Assembly (NCBI RefSeq): GCF_037042905.1
Contig: NC_087253.1
Span: 8,420,501 to 8,484,500, forward strand
Direction of reading: 5' to 3'
DNA length: 64,000 bases
Source: Lytechinus pictus
Lineage: Eukaryota > Echinodermata > Echinoidea > Temnopleuroida > Toxopneustidae
This document shows, in pieces, positions 33,879 through 46,280 of the stretch. Position 1 is the first letter of the stretch. Every line of letters starts with the position of its first letter. The notes beneath the pieces were generated by a model. The model ran no database searches and had not been told where the DNA came from. It worked only from the letters and a program-made list of their open reading frames with translations. Position numbers and translations under genes: made by a program.

Positions 33879-34997
33879 AGTGGCGTACCGTGGGCCACGG
33901 CATGGATGGGGCACCATCAACAATTTTTAGTCACTTAGTGTGCGCGGGAAGCGCGCTCAATTGCCATGTATACTGGCCTAAAGGACAGTTTAAGGATTGT
34001 GCCACTAAACGGATATGTATCTCACTGATCAATAATACGAGCGCGAAGTGCGAGCTAAGAATGTTTTATATTCAGGCCTTAATAGGGACATTATAAGAAT
34101 TTTTTTTGTAATCATGATAATATGTACCTGTCTTGCTATTAAACAAACAATGCGAGCGCGAAGAGCGAGCTGAAATTATATTGACCCCCAAACAGGGGCA
34201 TTTTAAGGACTAGTATTTAGGAATCTAATAAGAGTGTACATATCTCACCATAGTAATCTAATGCGAGTACCAAGCGCTTGCTGATTTTGTTAGAATTACT
34301 TCTAACACAATCACAATTTTTGAAGTCATATTGTAATCATGATTATCATACACATCTCACGAATCAAATAGTGCAAGCGCGAAGCGCGAGCTGAAATTCT
34401 AAGAAATTCATACGTGAATATGGGCATTCTAAAGCTTGTTTGTAGGAATTAACTAAGACCATACGTATTTTACTAACCAAATGATGCGACCGCGAAGCGC
34501 GAGCTCAAAATTTCTGATATTCAGATTAGAACAAGGGACATTTTAAGGACCGATTTTAGGAATTCATGAAGAGCAGACATATCTCATCAATCCACCAATG
34601 CGAACGTAAGCAAGGACTAGAAATGTTTTGTATTCAGACCTTAAAATGGGGCAATTACTTTAATGAGTCATGAAAAAGAATCACAAGTCACTACATAAAA
34701 CAATGATAACTCGAAGTGCGAGGAATTTGGTGTATATTGACTTGTAAGGGGATGTTTTAGTAGAACGGGATTTCGTTAAACAGACAATGCAAGCACCATG
34801 AACGATGAACACATACAGGCCCTGAGCAAATTATGTTTCATAAAGTTATGAAAAAAAAATTCTTATGTAATGTAACATATTATATAAAATAAAATATAAT
34901 ATAACATATTGTAATGTACAACAATTCCTTCTATGCCTCTACTTTTTTCTTCCTTTCTCCCTCTTTTTCTTCTTTCCCTCGTAGTTACGCCACTGTG
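33879..34997 (+). mobile_element. Non-autonomous element with CAGTGGCGTA ends and GCGAAGCGCGAGC array
   Basis: The left tip CAGTGGCGTACCG and the right tip (complement of AGTTACGCCACTG) are inverted. Between them about eight monomers of 90-120 bp recur, each with AATGCGAGCGCGAAGCGCG or a decayed form, then GAGCTGAAATTNT, an internal GGGCATTTTAAGGA and a TCATGA/TCTCA block. The array runs about 33920-34800. The interior codes for nothing that persists. Confidence 0.8.
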
Positions 34998-35089
34998 CAC
35001 TGCAGTCAGGTGACAGTTCTTTACAAAGCGCTTTTTTGACGTTGTCTCCTCTATCTTTCAATCTTTACCTTTTTTTTTAGGTATATCTT

Positions 35090-35256
35090 AGGGCGCAGTT
35101 ACATTTTTCCTACTGTCGCCGTAGGGCCAGTCGAAAACAGCAGGTTCTACATTTTATTTTTGTACCAGTTACATGAGCGATTGGAATAAAATTAGATAAA
35201 ACGGATGTTTTCGACCCGCTGTACGGCGGCCGTAGGAAAAATTTGACTGCAACATT
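35090..35256. mobile_element. MITE family B relative
   Basis: CAGTTACATTTTTCCTACTG at the left is mirrored at the right (complement of GCCGTAGGAAAAATTTGACTGC). The inner TCGAAAACAGCAGG / GTTTTCGACCCGC blocks also mirror each other. Centre and spacing match 22247-22411, but the outer 25 bp differ, showing a second subfamily. Confidence 0.8.
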
Positions 35257-36469
35257 ACTTAATGTTGATGAAAATAAGTCAGTAAATGAAATGAAAATTA
35301 AATAACATTGATTGAACCTCTTAACTGACTTAACACAGTTGCATTCAGTTAAAAGGAAATATACATGTATATATGTCAAGATAACATATTTTGCTTTGAA
35401 AGCGCATACAACTCTTATTTGCTACAAACGAAATGAAATTTATCATAAAATTTAATGATGCATGGTATGAAGCCCAATAATACCTTCTTTTAATCATGAT
35501 TTCTAAACAATTCTAAACAATTTGACGTGACACCACAATGATTAAAAAAAAATAATATATCATTCATAATGGCTTACCTTTCTAAAGGCAACATTCTGAA
35601 TGGTTAATATCTGCGAAGTATTTGTATTACTCCTTCCGGAAAAATCCACACAGATCAGCATATAAAGATTCATGCAGGTGCTATTAATTACTTTATCAAT
35701 TCTTTACCGGTTTTTTCTCTTTTTGAAGTCAGGTACTGTGTAATTTAGAAAGCGAAGATTTAAGATTAAAGGCACACGAAAATTAAATATCCCCCTGTCC
35801 AAAAAGTTGCAGATCCAACAATGTAATTCACTTCCTATTCTAGGTTGAGCTTCAACGCGATGGAAACATCCTATTCCTAATGGATGTAGCTTCGCCGATT
35901 TGTTTGTTACAGCGAATGAAAACTAAACTCGAATTGAGGACCTGTCGTTTATTAAGCTCCATAACCGGCCATCCAGTAAATTGTAATGAGTTTCAGTGTA
36001 CAATAGCATTAATTTGTCCGCACCCGATGATCCCAAAGAAGGTTATCATATCTCGCAAACTCCTGGTGCAGCCAGCCCCGTGTGTAGCACTGTCAGCAAC
36101 GTTGCATACGGATACAGAGAATAGTTACCAGTCTAGGGTTGGCGCCTTCACGTGTGGAGATTACTGTGTAAATATACCCGTTTCCTTATGTCACGTGTTT
36201 ATAAAATATTATATCTAATATACACTTATGAAAAATACACACGCATAGTGTCAAGGTAAATAGGGGTATATCAAGGAAGGGTGAAAATGTCGGAGACACT
36301 GTCCTCAGTTATTCAACTGAGCAAGTCCTTAATAGCATTTTCCGTTTTAATAATATAATTTATTCTGATTTATTTAAAAGAAACCCTTTCTGTCACTTAA
36401 AAAAATATATGTTCGCGTATGGAACCTATATTATCTGTATCATTTTCCCCGTTGTTTATCATTATCTCA

Positions 36470-36540
36470 CCTTCCTCTTATTTTTCTTCCTCTTTTTCTT
36501 CTTCTTCCTTTTCTTTTTCTTCTTTCCTATTCTTCTTGTC
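36470..36540 (+). repeat. TTC-rich polypyrimidine tract
   Basis: TTTTTCTTCC-type repeats. Low complexity only. Confidence 0.85.
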
Positions 36541-36599
36541 CCTCTCCTTGTTTCTTTCCATTTCTCGTGTAGTAATGCTATCATCGTCTTCCTTATCAT

Positions 36600-36845
36600 C
36601 GCCATCCCAATCATAATTACCATCACCATAACCATCGTCATCATCATCATCATCGTCGTCATCATTCATCATAATCACTTTAATACCATGAACATCAACA
36701 ACAACATCACCATCACCACCATCACCATCTTCATCATCATCACTATCACGAACATCGCCACCATCAGCTTCATCATCTTCATCATCATCATCATCACCAC
36801 CACCATCATCACCGTCATTTCCATCATCGTTGCCGTCATTCTGAT
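36600..36845 (+). repeat. Imperfect (ATC)n tract
   Basis: About 240 bp of ATC/ACC/ATT triplets. It is open in several frames on both strands, giving Ile/Thr- or Asp-rich frames of up to 172 codons, which are composition artefacts. Confidence 0.93.
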
Positions 36846-37448
36846 TACTTCGATTGATATCATAAATTATATTATTGCTCACATTTTTTCCCTCTTTATT
36901 TTATTCTTTATCGCCTGGTGTCGTTAACACTTAATAAATCTTATTGATTTTATTATAAATTTATATCAAATTGTACTTTTCTTCAAGATTATTTTATGCG
37001 TTTTTATTTCTGCGTGGGGCTGATTATGCATGTTATTGGACGACAGTCTGCGTCTCTAAAGACTCATACAATACAGGTTTACCCGAACATTTTTGGTGCA
37101 CTTTCAGATGCATGTTTATAACATTACAAAATTTTATTCAATCAATTTTGTAGCTTGCTTGAAACAGTTACGAGGTGATTTTTTTTTCGGAAGTACGCGG
37201 TGAAAGAAAACGCGAATTTACTTGAAATGTACGATCTATTTAGTGTACGTGATGAATTATATGTAACGCGCACTTTTCAGTTCTCGTCTTTCTAGCAATT
37301 CATTGATCAAATTACGACCTCTTGTGCTGACTCAACTTTTATCAATGATACATGACCACTCTATACTCTTAGGATAAATTACTAAGAAAGGGAAAACTCT
37401 ATCCCATTTCCTTATGATATCAATCAGGTTTTTAGGGTCGAATACCGC

Positions 37449-37673
37449 ACTTTTATTATATTTGATATAGCGCATTGCTTTGGTAAAACGTAACAAATAT
37501 AAACAGTTTCGACTGGAAAATTTGATTAAACATATACGAATAGAATATCCAAACTGTTGTTTCAACAGTTTGGATATTCTATTCGTATATGTTTAATGAA
37601 ATTTTCCAGAAGAAACTGTTCATATTTATTACGGTTTACCAAATCAATGCGCTATATCAAATAGAATAAAAAT
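37449..37673. repeat. Near-perfect palindrome, arms about 110 bp, 3-base loop
   Basis: CCAAACTGTTG TTT CAACAGTTTGG marks the centre at 37560-37562. Outward, GATATTCTATTCGTATATG, TTTCCAG, AAACTGTT and GCGCTATATCAAATA on the right arm mirror the left arm with about ten mismatches and one or two indels. There are no recognisable transposon tips. Confidence 0.92.
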
Positions 37674-37945
37674 GTATATATAATATATTTATCTTCGGTT
37701 ATCATTTGCAATTTTCCATTAGCATTAGGCCTACCGTTAATTCTGTTTTTTTTGTGAGGGTGAGTCTGTTGTATATGACTTGGATATGATAACTTTTCCA
37801 CATTATGTGACATCAATCCTGATTGCCAAATTACCTTATCCCATTTAATGGATTGTTTCTTGATAAATCCATAGTTGTCGGACTACAATACTATACTGAA
37901 GATTTGTGCATGTAATGATATAGAACCACCCCACTTCTTACTGCT

Positions 37946-38347
37946 AAATTGCCAATTAGTCTACTGTCAACTCGTCCACTCACCACATGGTCTACTTTAT
38001 AGCCTAATACCATTCCGTCCATCAACATTTCGTCAAACAACCATTTGATCCATTAATCATTTTGTCCAATCATCACTTCCTCTAGTCCCCATTTCGTCTA
38101 TGACCATTTTGTCTCATAACCAGTTGGTCTAATGTCCATTTCTTTTTAATTCATTTTGCACAATTTAACACTTAGTCCAATTAGACGAAATGGTATATGA
38201 TCTAAATGGCTATTGGACAACCTGGTTATTAGACGGAATGGCACTAGACTTAATGAAAGTAGACCATGTGGTGAGTAAACGAACTGATGGTAGACCAAAT
38301 GAAAGTAGACGAGTTGGCAATTAGACGAATTGGCATTAAACGGATTA
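37946..38347. mobile_element. Inverted-repeat element of CGTCTA/TAGACGA short units
   Basis: The left part repeats units like AATTAGTCTACTGTCAACTC and CCATTTCGTCTATGACC; the right part carries the complements (GTAGACGAGTTGGCAATTAG). The units are about 12-16 bp with a TCGTCTA core. The outer ends AATTGCCAATTAGTC and its complement close the element. Spacer bases near 38170 mark the turn. Confidence 0.8.
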
Positions 38348-40020
38348 TAAATAAATTATCTTACTCAGCAACTATAATTGCTCATTGATTGATTGATTGA
38401 TTGATTGATAGGTCTTATTTCATTTCAAGTTTAATATGAATAACATTCACATTCAATAATAAACTAATAAAATAACAACTGAAAATGATGAAATAGTTGG
38501 TGGCGGTGCCGAGTGAAATTGTTGATTTTATTACCAGTATTAGTTTTCACTTTAAGGACAATATAATATAACACCCACCTTGAAAGGGTGGCATAAGCTT
38601 TATTTTCGAACTGTCTTAAGTGGCACCGATTTTCTACCGAAAGTGCATAACTCTGATCGTATAATATAGCGATACATTCCCGATAGAATTATGATGATCT
38701 AGTTAAGACTCCTTTTCAATTCCTATTATTTTTTTTTAATTCCATATTGAATACCAAGTTGTACATTTTTCAAAACTAGCCTACGACAAATTGTTCTATT
38801 AGAGGACCACTGCAGCGCGCTGGTGTGAAATTGAACTTGGAGAGTCCCCCTTTAAAACGAGTTTGGGGTCGCCCACCCGTCCATGCTATCTAGGCGTCAC
38901 TTGTAAGTTTACCCCCATAACATAGGGCAAACTCACACCATATGAGGCTTATGAATAAATGATTGCTCCGTAATTACAGTACGGTCTATTTCACATGGCC
39001 AATCCCCATGTGTATGGATCGGTGTAGGGTACGCCAGTGCCCTACAAGGACTGGTCCGTCGTGAATGCGAGTTAAGAGGATCAGCTAAATTTGCTAGTTC
39101 TCATAGAGGAAGTGAAATTAATTGGAGGAAAACGGCAACATTATTAAATTGAACACTTGAGAGAACGCAAACAAGTAAGCGAATCACAGATTGATAAAGC
39201 AAACGACATGACTTGAACAAAAAATCACTATGCAAGTATAAAGTAAATGAAGATTCGCACGCTTGGGCGTATTCAAATGATATGAATAAGGTTTTTCAAT
39301 TAAATTTCGATTTCCAATGGATAAATTTTGATGTTAATTAGGCACATCTAAACCGAATGATATTAAAAAGAAAATCTGAACAAAATACAAATAAATTACA
39401 AGTGAAATAAATAAATGAATGAGAAATGAAATAAAATAAACAGATGAATAAAAAATAGATGAATAAATGAAAAAAATAAAATGATAACACAATAATACAT
39501 GAAAAAGATATAACATATATAAAGTAATAATAAGAAGGCAGGCAAATGTAAAGACTGTATTCTTATTCATAAATTGATAATACTGTATGTAGCTAAAGCG
39601 ATCCAGCCATTAAGATTGTAAAGCAATCAATGAAATAAAAGCAAATACGAACGTTGAATTAATTTGATGTATCAAATTGATTTGATAGATATATCTTATA
39701 TGTGTAGTTTAATTAGTCTTGCTAACAGATACACGGTGAAATGTTTGATTGAAATATTGAGAAAAGACGTGTTTATAGTCGGCTTTAAGAGATTATTTCA
39801 TTATACTTATCGGGGATTACACGAAAACAAAATTACTTCCAATACTGAAGTAAAAATGAAAGCCATTGTTCATACTCTCCATGTCCTGTAATTAATTAGT
39901 ATTTTTATTGGTCAGAGTTTCTTCGTGCGTTCCTTGCTTGTTTTGTCGTGCATCTCTGCAATAGTTTATGAATTACCCATGGGTACTTGCGTGTGAGTGA
40001 CGTCATACTAGACATCCATA
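38348..40020. other. Non-coding stretch
   Basis: AT-rich, with a short (TTGA)n run (ATTGATTGATTGATTG) at 38389-38408 and an AAATRAATAAA-rich stretch at 39370-39490. No gene recognised. Confidence 0.55.
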
Positions 40021-40069
40021 CACCACCTCTGAAATTCAGAGAGTGACTTTGGTATAATGAGAAGATGGG

Positions 40070-40460
40070 AAAGTGAGTGGAGAGGAATGAGAAAGGGAGG
40101 GAGAATAGATAAAGAGAAAGAGAGATATATAAGAAAGGGAAGATACATGGACATGGAGAGAGAGAGAGCACGTGATAGAGAAAAACATAATAGAGAGGGG
40201 AAAGCTTGACATACATACAGAGAGAGAGAGAGAAAGATGAAGAGGGAGAGAGGCAGAAAGAGAGGGAGGTTGAGACTGAGAACGACGAGAACGACAAATA
40301 GAGAGAGTGACGGAGTAAGAGGGGTAGTATGTGAGACAGAGAGAGATGAAGAGGGAGAGTGACAGAAAGAGAGAGAGACATAGAAAGACAAATATAGAGA
40401 GTGAAGGAGTGAGAGGGGTAGCGTGTGTGTGTGTGAGAGAGAGAGAGAGAGATAGATACT
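40070..40460 (+). repeat. (GA)n-rich purine tract
   Basis: AGAGAGAGAGA blocks recur across almost 400 bp, with AGAGGGAGAG and GACAGAAAGAGAG variants and a GTGTGTGTGTGAGAGAGAGA end. There is a sub-duplication: GATGAAGAGGGAGAG occurs at 40237 and 40347. Minus-strand Ser/Leu-rich frames of up to 158 codons are artefacts. Confidence 0.93.
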
Positions 40461-40794
40461 GAAAGGGGGAATAAAAGCGGTCCATCTGATGTCAGATAAA
40501 ATGGAAATACTTGGTGCGGCCCAACGACTTTCGCCTAATTGATTATTAATTGCTTTTTTTTTTCATCTTAACCCATCAACACAAAACCGATTATCATTTG
40601 AGAGACAAGAGATGAGTCCATTCATTATTGGTATAATGACTGGCTTAGAGTTGTTTTTATCACAGAAACCGTGTATAGCAACATTGCACGCGGCACTCCA
40701 AAGCTCCCATTATGTATTCTTCTTTTTTTGTCAATCTTCTTCTAACATTCGCTATTTTCGACGTCATCTCCTTTTGATAATTTTCTTTTCTTAG

Positions 40795-40980
40795 ACATTC
40801 TTTCTTCTTCTCCTTCTATTTTCTTCTTATACTTTACCCCTTTCTTCTTGTTACCACTTTCTTCTTCTTCTTTTTCTTCTTATTCCCCTTCTTTTTTTTC
40901 TTATTCCCCTCCTCCTCCTCCCTCTCCTTCTTCTTCTCTTCCTCCGACTCGTCCTCCTGGTCGTCGTCGTCTTGAATCTG
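40795..40980 (+). repeat. TTC/CTC polypyrimidine tract
   Basis: CTTCTTCTTCTTTTTCTTC-type sequence, shading into CCTCCTCCTCC. No coding support. Confidence 0.9.
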
Positions 40981-41452
40981 TCTTCTTCGATTGTTATTAT
41001 AGCTTTCTTCTTTTTGTAATTACCCCACTCCCACTCCCGCGCCTTCCTATTGCTTTTTTTGTTTTGTTTGTTTTTATATAAAACTCATGCTGATAACGAT
41101 AATTGTCATGGGGATGATGCTAATGGTGGTGGTAATGGTGGATGTGGTGACGATTACGATAGAGGGAACCATGACGGTTTGATAATAGAAAATGTATTTA
41201 TGACCGGACTGACAATGATGACAATTATGATAGAGATACGTATAATGAAATGAATGATACAATAAGTGCAATTCAACGAATGGTCTTAAAATGGAACAAT
41301 TATTGTGATAATGATAATGATGTAATGTAATGTGATGTATGCTTATGTATACTATTTTTATTGCTATTAGCTAAAAAATATCTCGTACAAAAAAATCTAG
41401 TCAAAGTTATACAGTATTATCTCATGTTATAAAAACAATTAATTTTACTCAC

Positions 41453-41547
41453 CTGAAATGTGAAGTATCCGATGAAAAATGCAAGCGAAAGCAAAGTAAA
41501 ACAAATGTGAAAGAAATTGTTTACTAAACGATGTTTATGATACAAAT
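41453..41547 (-). CDS. Candidate internal exon with membrane helix, unidentified gene
   Basis: Seen: the strong acceptor ACATTTTTTGCAG ends at 41548 and the consensus donor CAG|GTGAGT lies at 41452. The 95-bp exon has two bases plus 31 codons without a stop: L-Y-H-K-H-R-L-V-N-N-F-F-H-I, then a hydrophobic run C-F-T-L-L-S-L-A-F-F-I-G-Y-F-T-F-Q. It enters in phase 1 (two bases complete a codon) and leaves in phase 0. I do not recognise the protein. It could be an exon of a minus-strand membrane-protein gene, a non-coding RNA exon, or chance; no partner exon was found. Confidence 0.35.
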
Positions 41548-41824
41548 CTGCAAAAAATGTAACTTTGAGATAAATAAGAATATTCATTCCGCAAATAAAA
41601 AAAAAATAATACAAATGAAATCTAATGATGACAAATGATTTAGGAAAAATAAAAGTAAATTCACTACAGAATTAAAACTAATGTTAAATAAATTGATAGT
41701 TCATCCATGAAAAACTCAAAAATTTTAAAACAAGTAGGCCTATATCAAGGTTATAAAAGGTAAAATTATATAACAGAGAGCATGACCTTTTCAAAGTATA
41801 GATCACTAAAAGCTAAAACGTTCA

Positions 41825-41900
41825 TTGCACAGTGGCAGAGCGCATGCCCCATGAACAGGAGGCAGTGAGTTCGATCTTGGACCTAGGTATACCGAAGACT
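41825..41900 (+). mobile_element. Degraded tRNA-like SINE head
   Basis: CACAGTGGCAGAGCGCATG (A-box-like) and GTGAGTTCGATCTTGG (B-box-like) lie at tRNA spacing, but the stems are broken. Confidence 0.45.
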
Positions 41901-42237
41901 TGAAAATGAGTTATGACTTTTTCTCAGGGGCACCCGACTTTTGAGAAAGGAGAAGGGTAAAACTATCTGCATTGCTTGCTTGAAATTTTAAATGGCTTCT
42001 CTTGTTAAAATAAAAGTAAGGGCTACTAATTAGTTCTTTATTCATCCATGTAACAAAATCTAATATAGCAAAAATATAGATATAATATTCGGTAGTTTTC
42101 AATAGAAAATTGCATGCAATTACAGATGAATAGCCACTGTCTCTTCGTTTCGAAATTATTTCCACTCCTCGGTGTAATACCAATACATCATCAATGACGG
42201 CCGTGGGTATTCTAGATTTGTTTTCATTGACGGGCAT

Positions 42238-43635
42238 AGTGCGTGTCCGTTATTAAAGGGGAGACCCTTTCTTATCCTGTTTAGTCCGCACCCCCCTTTC
42301 TAGGCATGTACCCTTTGGTTTGAATCTTCTCTTGCTTTTACGATAAGATATTGCTTGACCACAATTATAATGAGTCAATATCATATGAAATGTCATATAA
42401 GTTATAAGTTAATTGATCATTCTCGGGCGTAGATGTGTCATTTCATGGTTTTCAGTAGTTGCATTAAAAGAAAGTGTATATCAATATATTCCATTTAAAT
42501 CAATTACATCAATTCAAGGTAAATAGTTACAACATTCTTTTTTCAAATCTGCATTACGATGAAATTATAGAAAGAAATGCCTAAAATATAAAGTTGCTAG
42601 GGTGATATATTGTGTCAAACCACATGCACCAACACACCCCACCACCCACACGCACACGCACCATCGCGTGCTTACGCATATACTTGAATCGCGTAACTGC
42701 AGGTATCTGTGGCCATTGGCGCAACGTACCCGTATCACTAGACAAGACAATTGCCTACCTGTTGTCTTATTTATTATTTATTTATTTATTCATTTGTTTC
42801 ATTTCCAGGCAGAAAGCATGACAGCAATGGAAACATTACAAAAGAGATGTAAAATTGAGCACCGACCAATACTTGGGGATCACCTTAAACAATTGAAAAT
42901 TCTGTCGAGAGGTTCTCCACATCGGCTGGTGCTTACATGGAATAACACAAAAATAAAAATAAATTGAAACATGTAATTAGAATATACTTCTATATGAATT
43001 AACCTTCATTATAACATAAGGAGAGAAAAAAAAAGGTTATCGAATTAATATATAAAGAAAGAATGCAGATTGTGTCATATTACCAATTAGTCGTTTATCA
43101 AATTAGAAACAAATTAGAAACAAAGGAAAGCAAAAAAAGAAGAAGATTGGTCAAAGTAGCCACTCTGTTAGTGGATTTGCCTTCAACCGATAGAAAATGG
43201 TAAATATATACATATCGCAATCCTGGTAGATTTTTGTTGATAACAATTGAGACAATTGTCAACCATTTTGTAGGTGGGGAGCATATTCACCAACACATTA
43301 CTTTATAATGTCATGTTGACCAATCGATGTCCTTTTTTAGAGCGTACTAAAACTAAAATTGGCTGGATAGCCTTGAAAATTAAGTTGTCCGTTGTTTTCA
43401 CGGGTGACTCGACATATGCTTCTGCGACATTTTCTCCATTCGTAATATCTCAGAGCCTTAGGGTTAGTATTGTAATATATTTTCGCTTCAGAATGATGTA
43501 AAGAGAACAAGTAGAGTATATTTAGTTTTATAAAATAAGATTGTATGTTTGGCATAACCTACATACTTTCAATCGCCGGAGCAAATGACAAGGAACCTTT
43601 TCACTAACTTTTTCTCAATTTTTCCAGTTGGGCAG
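42238..43635. other. Non-coding stretch
   Basis: A small CA-rich block lies at 42625-42665 and (TTTA)n at 42768-42795. A poly-C run of about 14 lies at 43640-43653. No gene recognised. Confidence 0.5.
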
Positions 43636-43969
43636 CCAACCCCCCCCCCCCCCATTCCCATTGCCACACTCCTGTACACATCCCTGTGGTGAGTCTCGGC
43701 TTCAGATAGCGAGACGTGGCTATACATATTTTAGCACCCCAGTGACATCGCAAAGTATCAATCTTCCACATAAGGGAATTCTTTTGGCCGTCTGTTAGTT
43801 AACCTTATGGACGATAGGCTAACCATTTATAATAAACGATTGAATTTGTGCCTTTTATCCTTTATTCATGAGTTCCTCTTTCTCTAACATTGGTTACTAT
43901 TTTTCCTTTCATATGCGTTTTTGCCATTGTCATCATGCCAAAGAATCAAATTTACCCTTTCGAACACTC

Positions 43970-44220
43970 TTTCCCTCTCTCCGTCTCTCTCTCACACGCA
44001 CACACACATACGCACATCCCCCTCTCCTTGCAAACGCTCATTTTCTTTCGGTCTCTCTCTCTTTATATCATTCCCTCCTCTTCTTTCCCATTCTCTCATT
44101 ATTCCATTTCCCTTCTTATTTATCCCTCTTTCTATCACAATTTTCCTCTTTTTTTTTGGTTCTTCTGTTCACCTCTTCATTTCCCTCCATACCCCTATTT
44201 CGTAACACCTCTTTACCCCA
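43970..44220 (+). repeat. CT-rich polypyrimidine tract
   Basis: CTCTCTCACACGCACACACA at the left, then CTCTCTCTCTT and TTTCCCT-rich sequence. The Ser/Phe/Leu-rich frames (94-134 codons) in three frames are artefacts. Confidence 0.9.
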
Positions 44221-44279
44221 TGCTCTCCATTCCCTTTTCAACATTTTCAATTTATCAAATGATTGTAATTAACTCCTGA

Positions 44280-46140
44280 TTACTTGTATCCATATTACAA
44301 AAAGTATAATAATACATTACAAGATAAAAGCAATGCAGCAACATATATCATACATTCTAATGTCACGTGACCTGGTATCTTTCAAGTAGCGTTTCCATCA
44401 TGTTTTGAAGACTATGATATGCCCGATTTGTGTTTATTATTCATCAAAGCTCAACAGAGGACGTCATATTTTTCTTCCCTGGAGGGTTTTGATTTATAAA
44501 GGAATTTTCACCTTGCAGACACCATAAATCAATCACGACACCGGCCGGGGAAAAACATGCATTTATTCTCGATTATTTCCGATGAAAATCATTCATGGAA
44601 ATTTAATTACGTTTTTTGTAGAAGCGGAAATTACTTATTCTTCGTCTGGTGTTAGCCCGCCCTCTTTCAACCCTCAGGATAAAATCGAATCGTCTTTCAA
44701 AAATATTGCTGTTGATATAAAAACAACCAGGGGCGTAACACGTATCAGTCGTGCCCTAGTCCAAAAGATCAGGACACTCGAGTATCAGACTCCGAGGTTA
44801 CTTCAGGTTTTATGATTTGTAGCACGAAATATGACGTCATTAAATGGACCCGTTTAAGCAATAAGTACATATTTGTTTGTGTGGATGAGAAGTGTTCATG
44901 GGTGCATGTAAGTAGGTGCGCGTGTCAGTGACTTGCCAATAAGTTTTGTTAAAAATTGACATAAAAGAGAAAACAGCTTTGAAGAAAAAAAAAAATATCC
45001 CAAACAATCACTTAGTCATTCTTCATTTCTATGCAACAATCGTTCAGTTTCCACGTTACAAATCACAAAGCAACAACCGCCTCGAATTTAGATTATCCTC
45101 ACACATAAATTGTGCGATCGGAAATTGAGTTCGCAAAAAAAAAAATTCCAATCCTAGCAACTGTCATTTCTTTTAAAGTATGTGTGTATCTATGGTGGAA
45201 GTTTGAGAATATTGATACTACTACTATTACTAATAATAATAATGATGATGATACTAATGATAATAATAATAATAATAACATTTGTAAGGGGTTTAATACA
45301 GGTCTTTCTAAGCGCTCAGATAATAAATAACCGGGGATGATAAAAATCTAGTCTTAACTAACTAAATTTATTTCAAGACACGCTACAAACGAATTTATCA
45401 AACTGAGTGTCCGGTAATACTATCTACTACCAGGTTTATTTTTAACATTTACGCCTTGACAAAGATGTAAAAAATGTGATTGTTACATCTGTGATTTTAT
45501 ATTTTATGTTCAGTCACACTCGTGAACCGATTCCAGACCGATACCAATTATGCAATGATATACCATCGGCCGGTTTGGGGAAGATGCCATTGGTGTGACC
45601 GCCACATCAACCACGTGTAATGCGTCGGTGGGCAGATTGCATTTTCTTCAATTTGAACTGTTACTCCAATATCACGGTCGGCAAATCGAAAAAAATGTGC
45701 AACCGAGGGTACTGTTGAATCGCATGGAATCTCGTTGTTATTTCTCTTCATGTTCATGAGAGCGCAGTGCGGCTATCAAAGGGCTCTGCGACAGGGATCT
45801 TAGAATTGAACACTCCTTATAACCTCTCCATTCATTCATCAATTCAATACCAAGTGATGTGTAATGTAGGGGGCTTTGCCTATATTGCACCTCCGCAAAA
45901 GCCTATTGCTTTTTGCCGCCGAGGTTTATCAAATCCTGACCTGATTTTTGACACGTGCATTGTTCATCCTGCCCACCTTCGTGTTGCTTCTCTATTCAGA
46001 GTAGGGATTTGAATGAAATGTTATTGCCTTCGAGCGATGTTACTTCATGTCTTGAGTTTCCATATCTTAGCATTACATTCATTCATGATTAATCAGTTCA
46101 GTTCAGTTTAGCCATTTCGTCAATAAGAAAAATTACATAC
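44280..46140. other. Non-coding stretch with a short trinucleotide tract
   Basis: An (AAT)n/(GAT)n tract lies at 45228-45280. Frames at 44582-44815 (plus) and 45548-45757 (minus) are open and of moderate complexity, but neither has a recognisable domain or a convincing splice context. Confidence 0.45.
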
Positions 46141-46240
46141 ATATACACAGACACCCCCACACACACACATACATATATGCATATATGAAGATATATATAT
46201 GTGTGTATATATATGTGGGGTGTGTGTGTATATATACATA
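46138..46240 (+). repeat. Mixed (CA)n / (TA)n microsatellite
   Basis: ACACACACATACATATATGC-type sequence with GTGTGTGTATATATAC. It lies just outside the left end of the Tc1/mariner element. Confidence 0.9.
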
Positions 46241-46280
46241 ACTCATATGTGTCCAACACGCAGAATGTAATATCGTTATA

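Noticed and set aside
35880..36218. 112-codon plus-strand frame
   Set aside because: No domain or splice evidence; the frame is not biased, but nothing supports it.
36409..36927. 172-codon Ile/Thr-rich frame and Asp-rich antisense frame
   Set aside because: Created by an ATC trinucleotide tract open in many frames.
39905..40485. Ser/Leu-rich minus-strand frames of up to 158 codons
   Set aside because: Open in three frames across a GA-rich tract; low complexity only.
44582..44815. 77-codon plus-strand frame of mixed composition
   Set aside because: The ending resembles an exon (CAG|GTTTTA), but the donor is poor and no family is recognisable.
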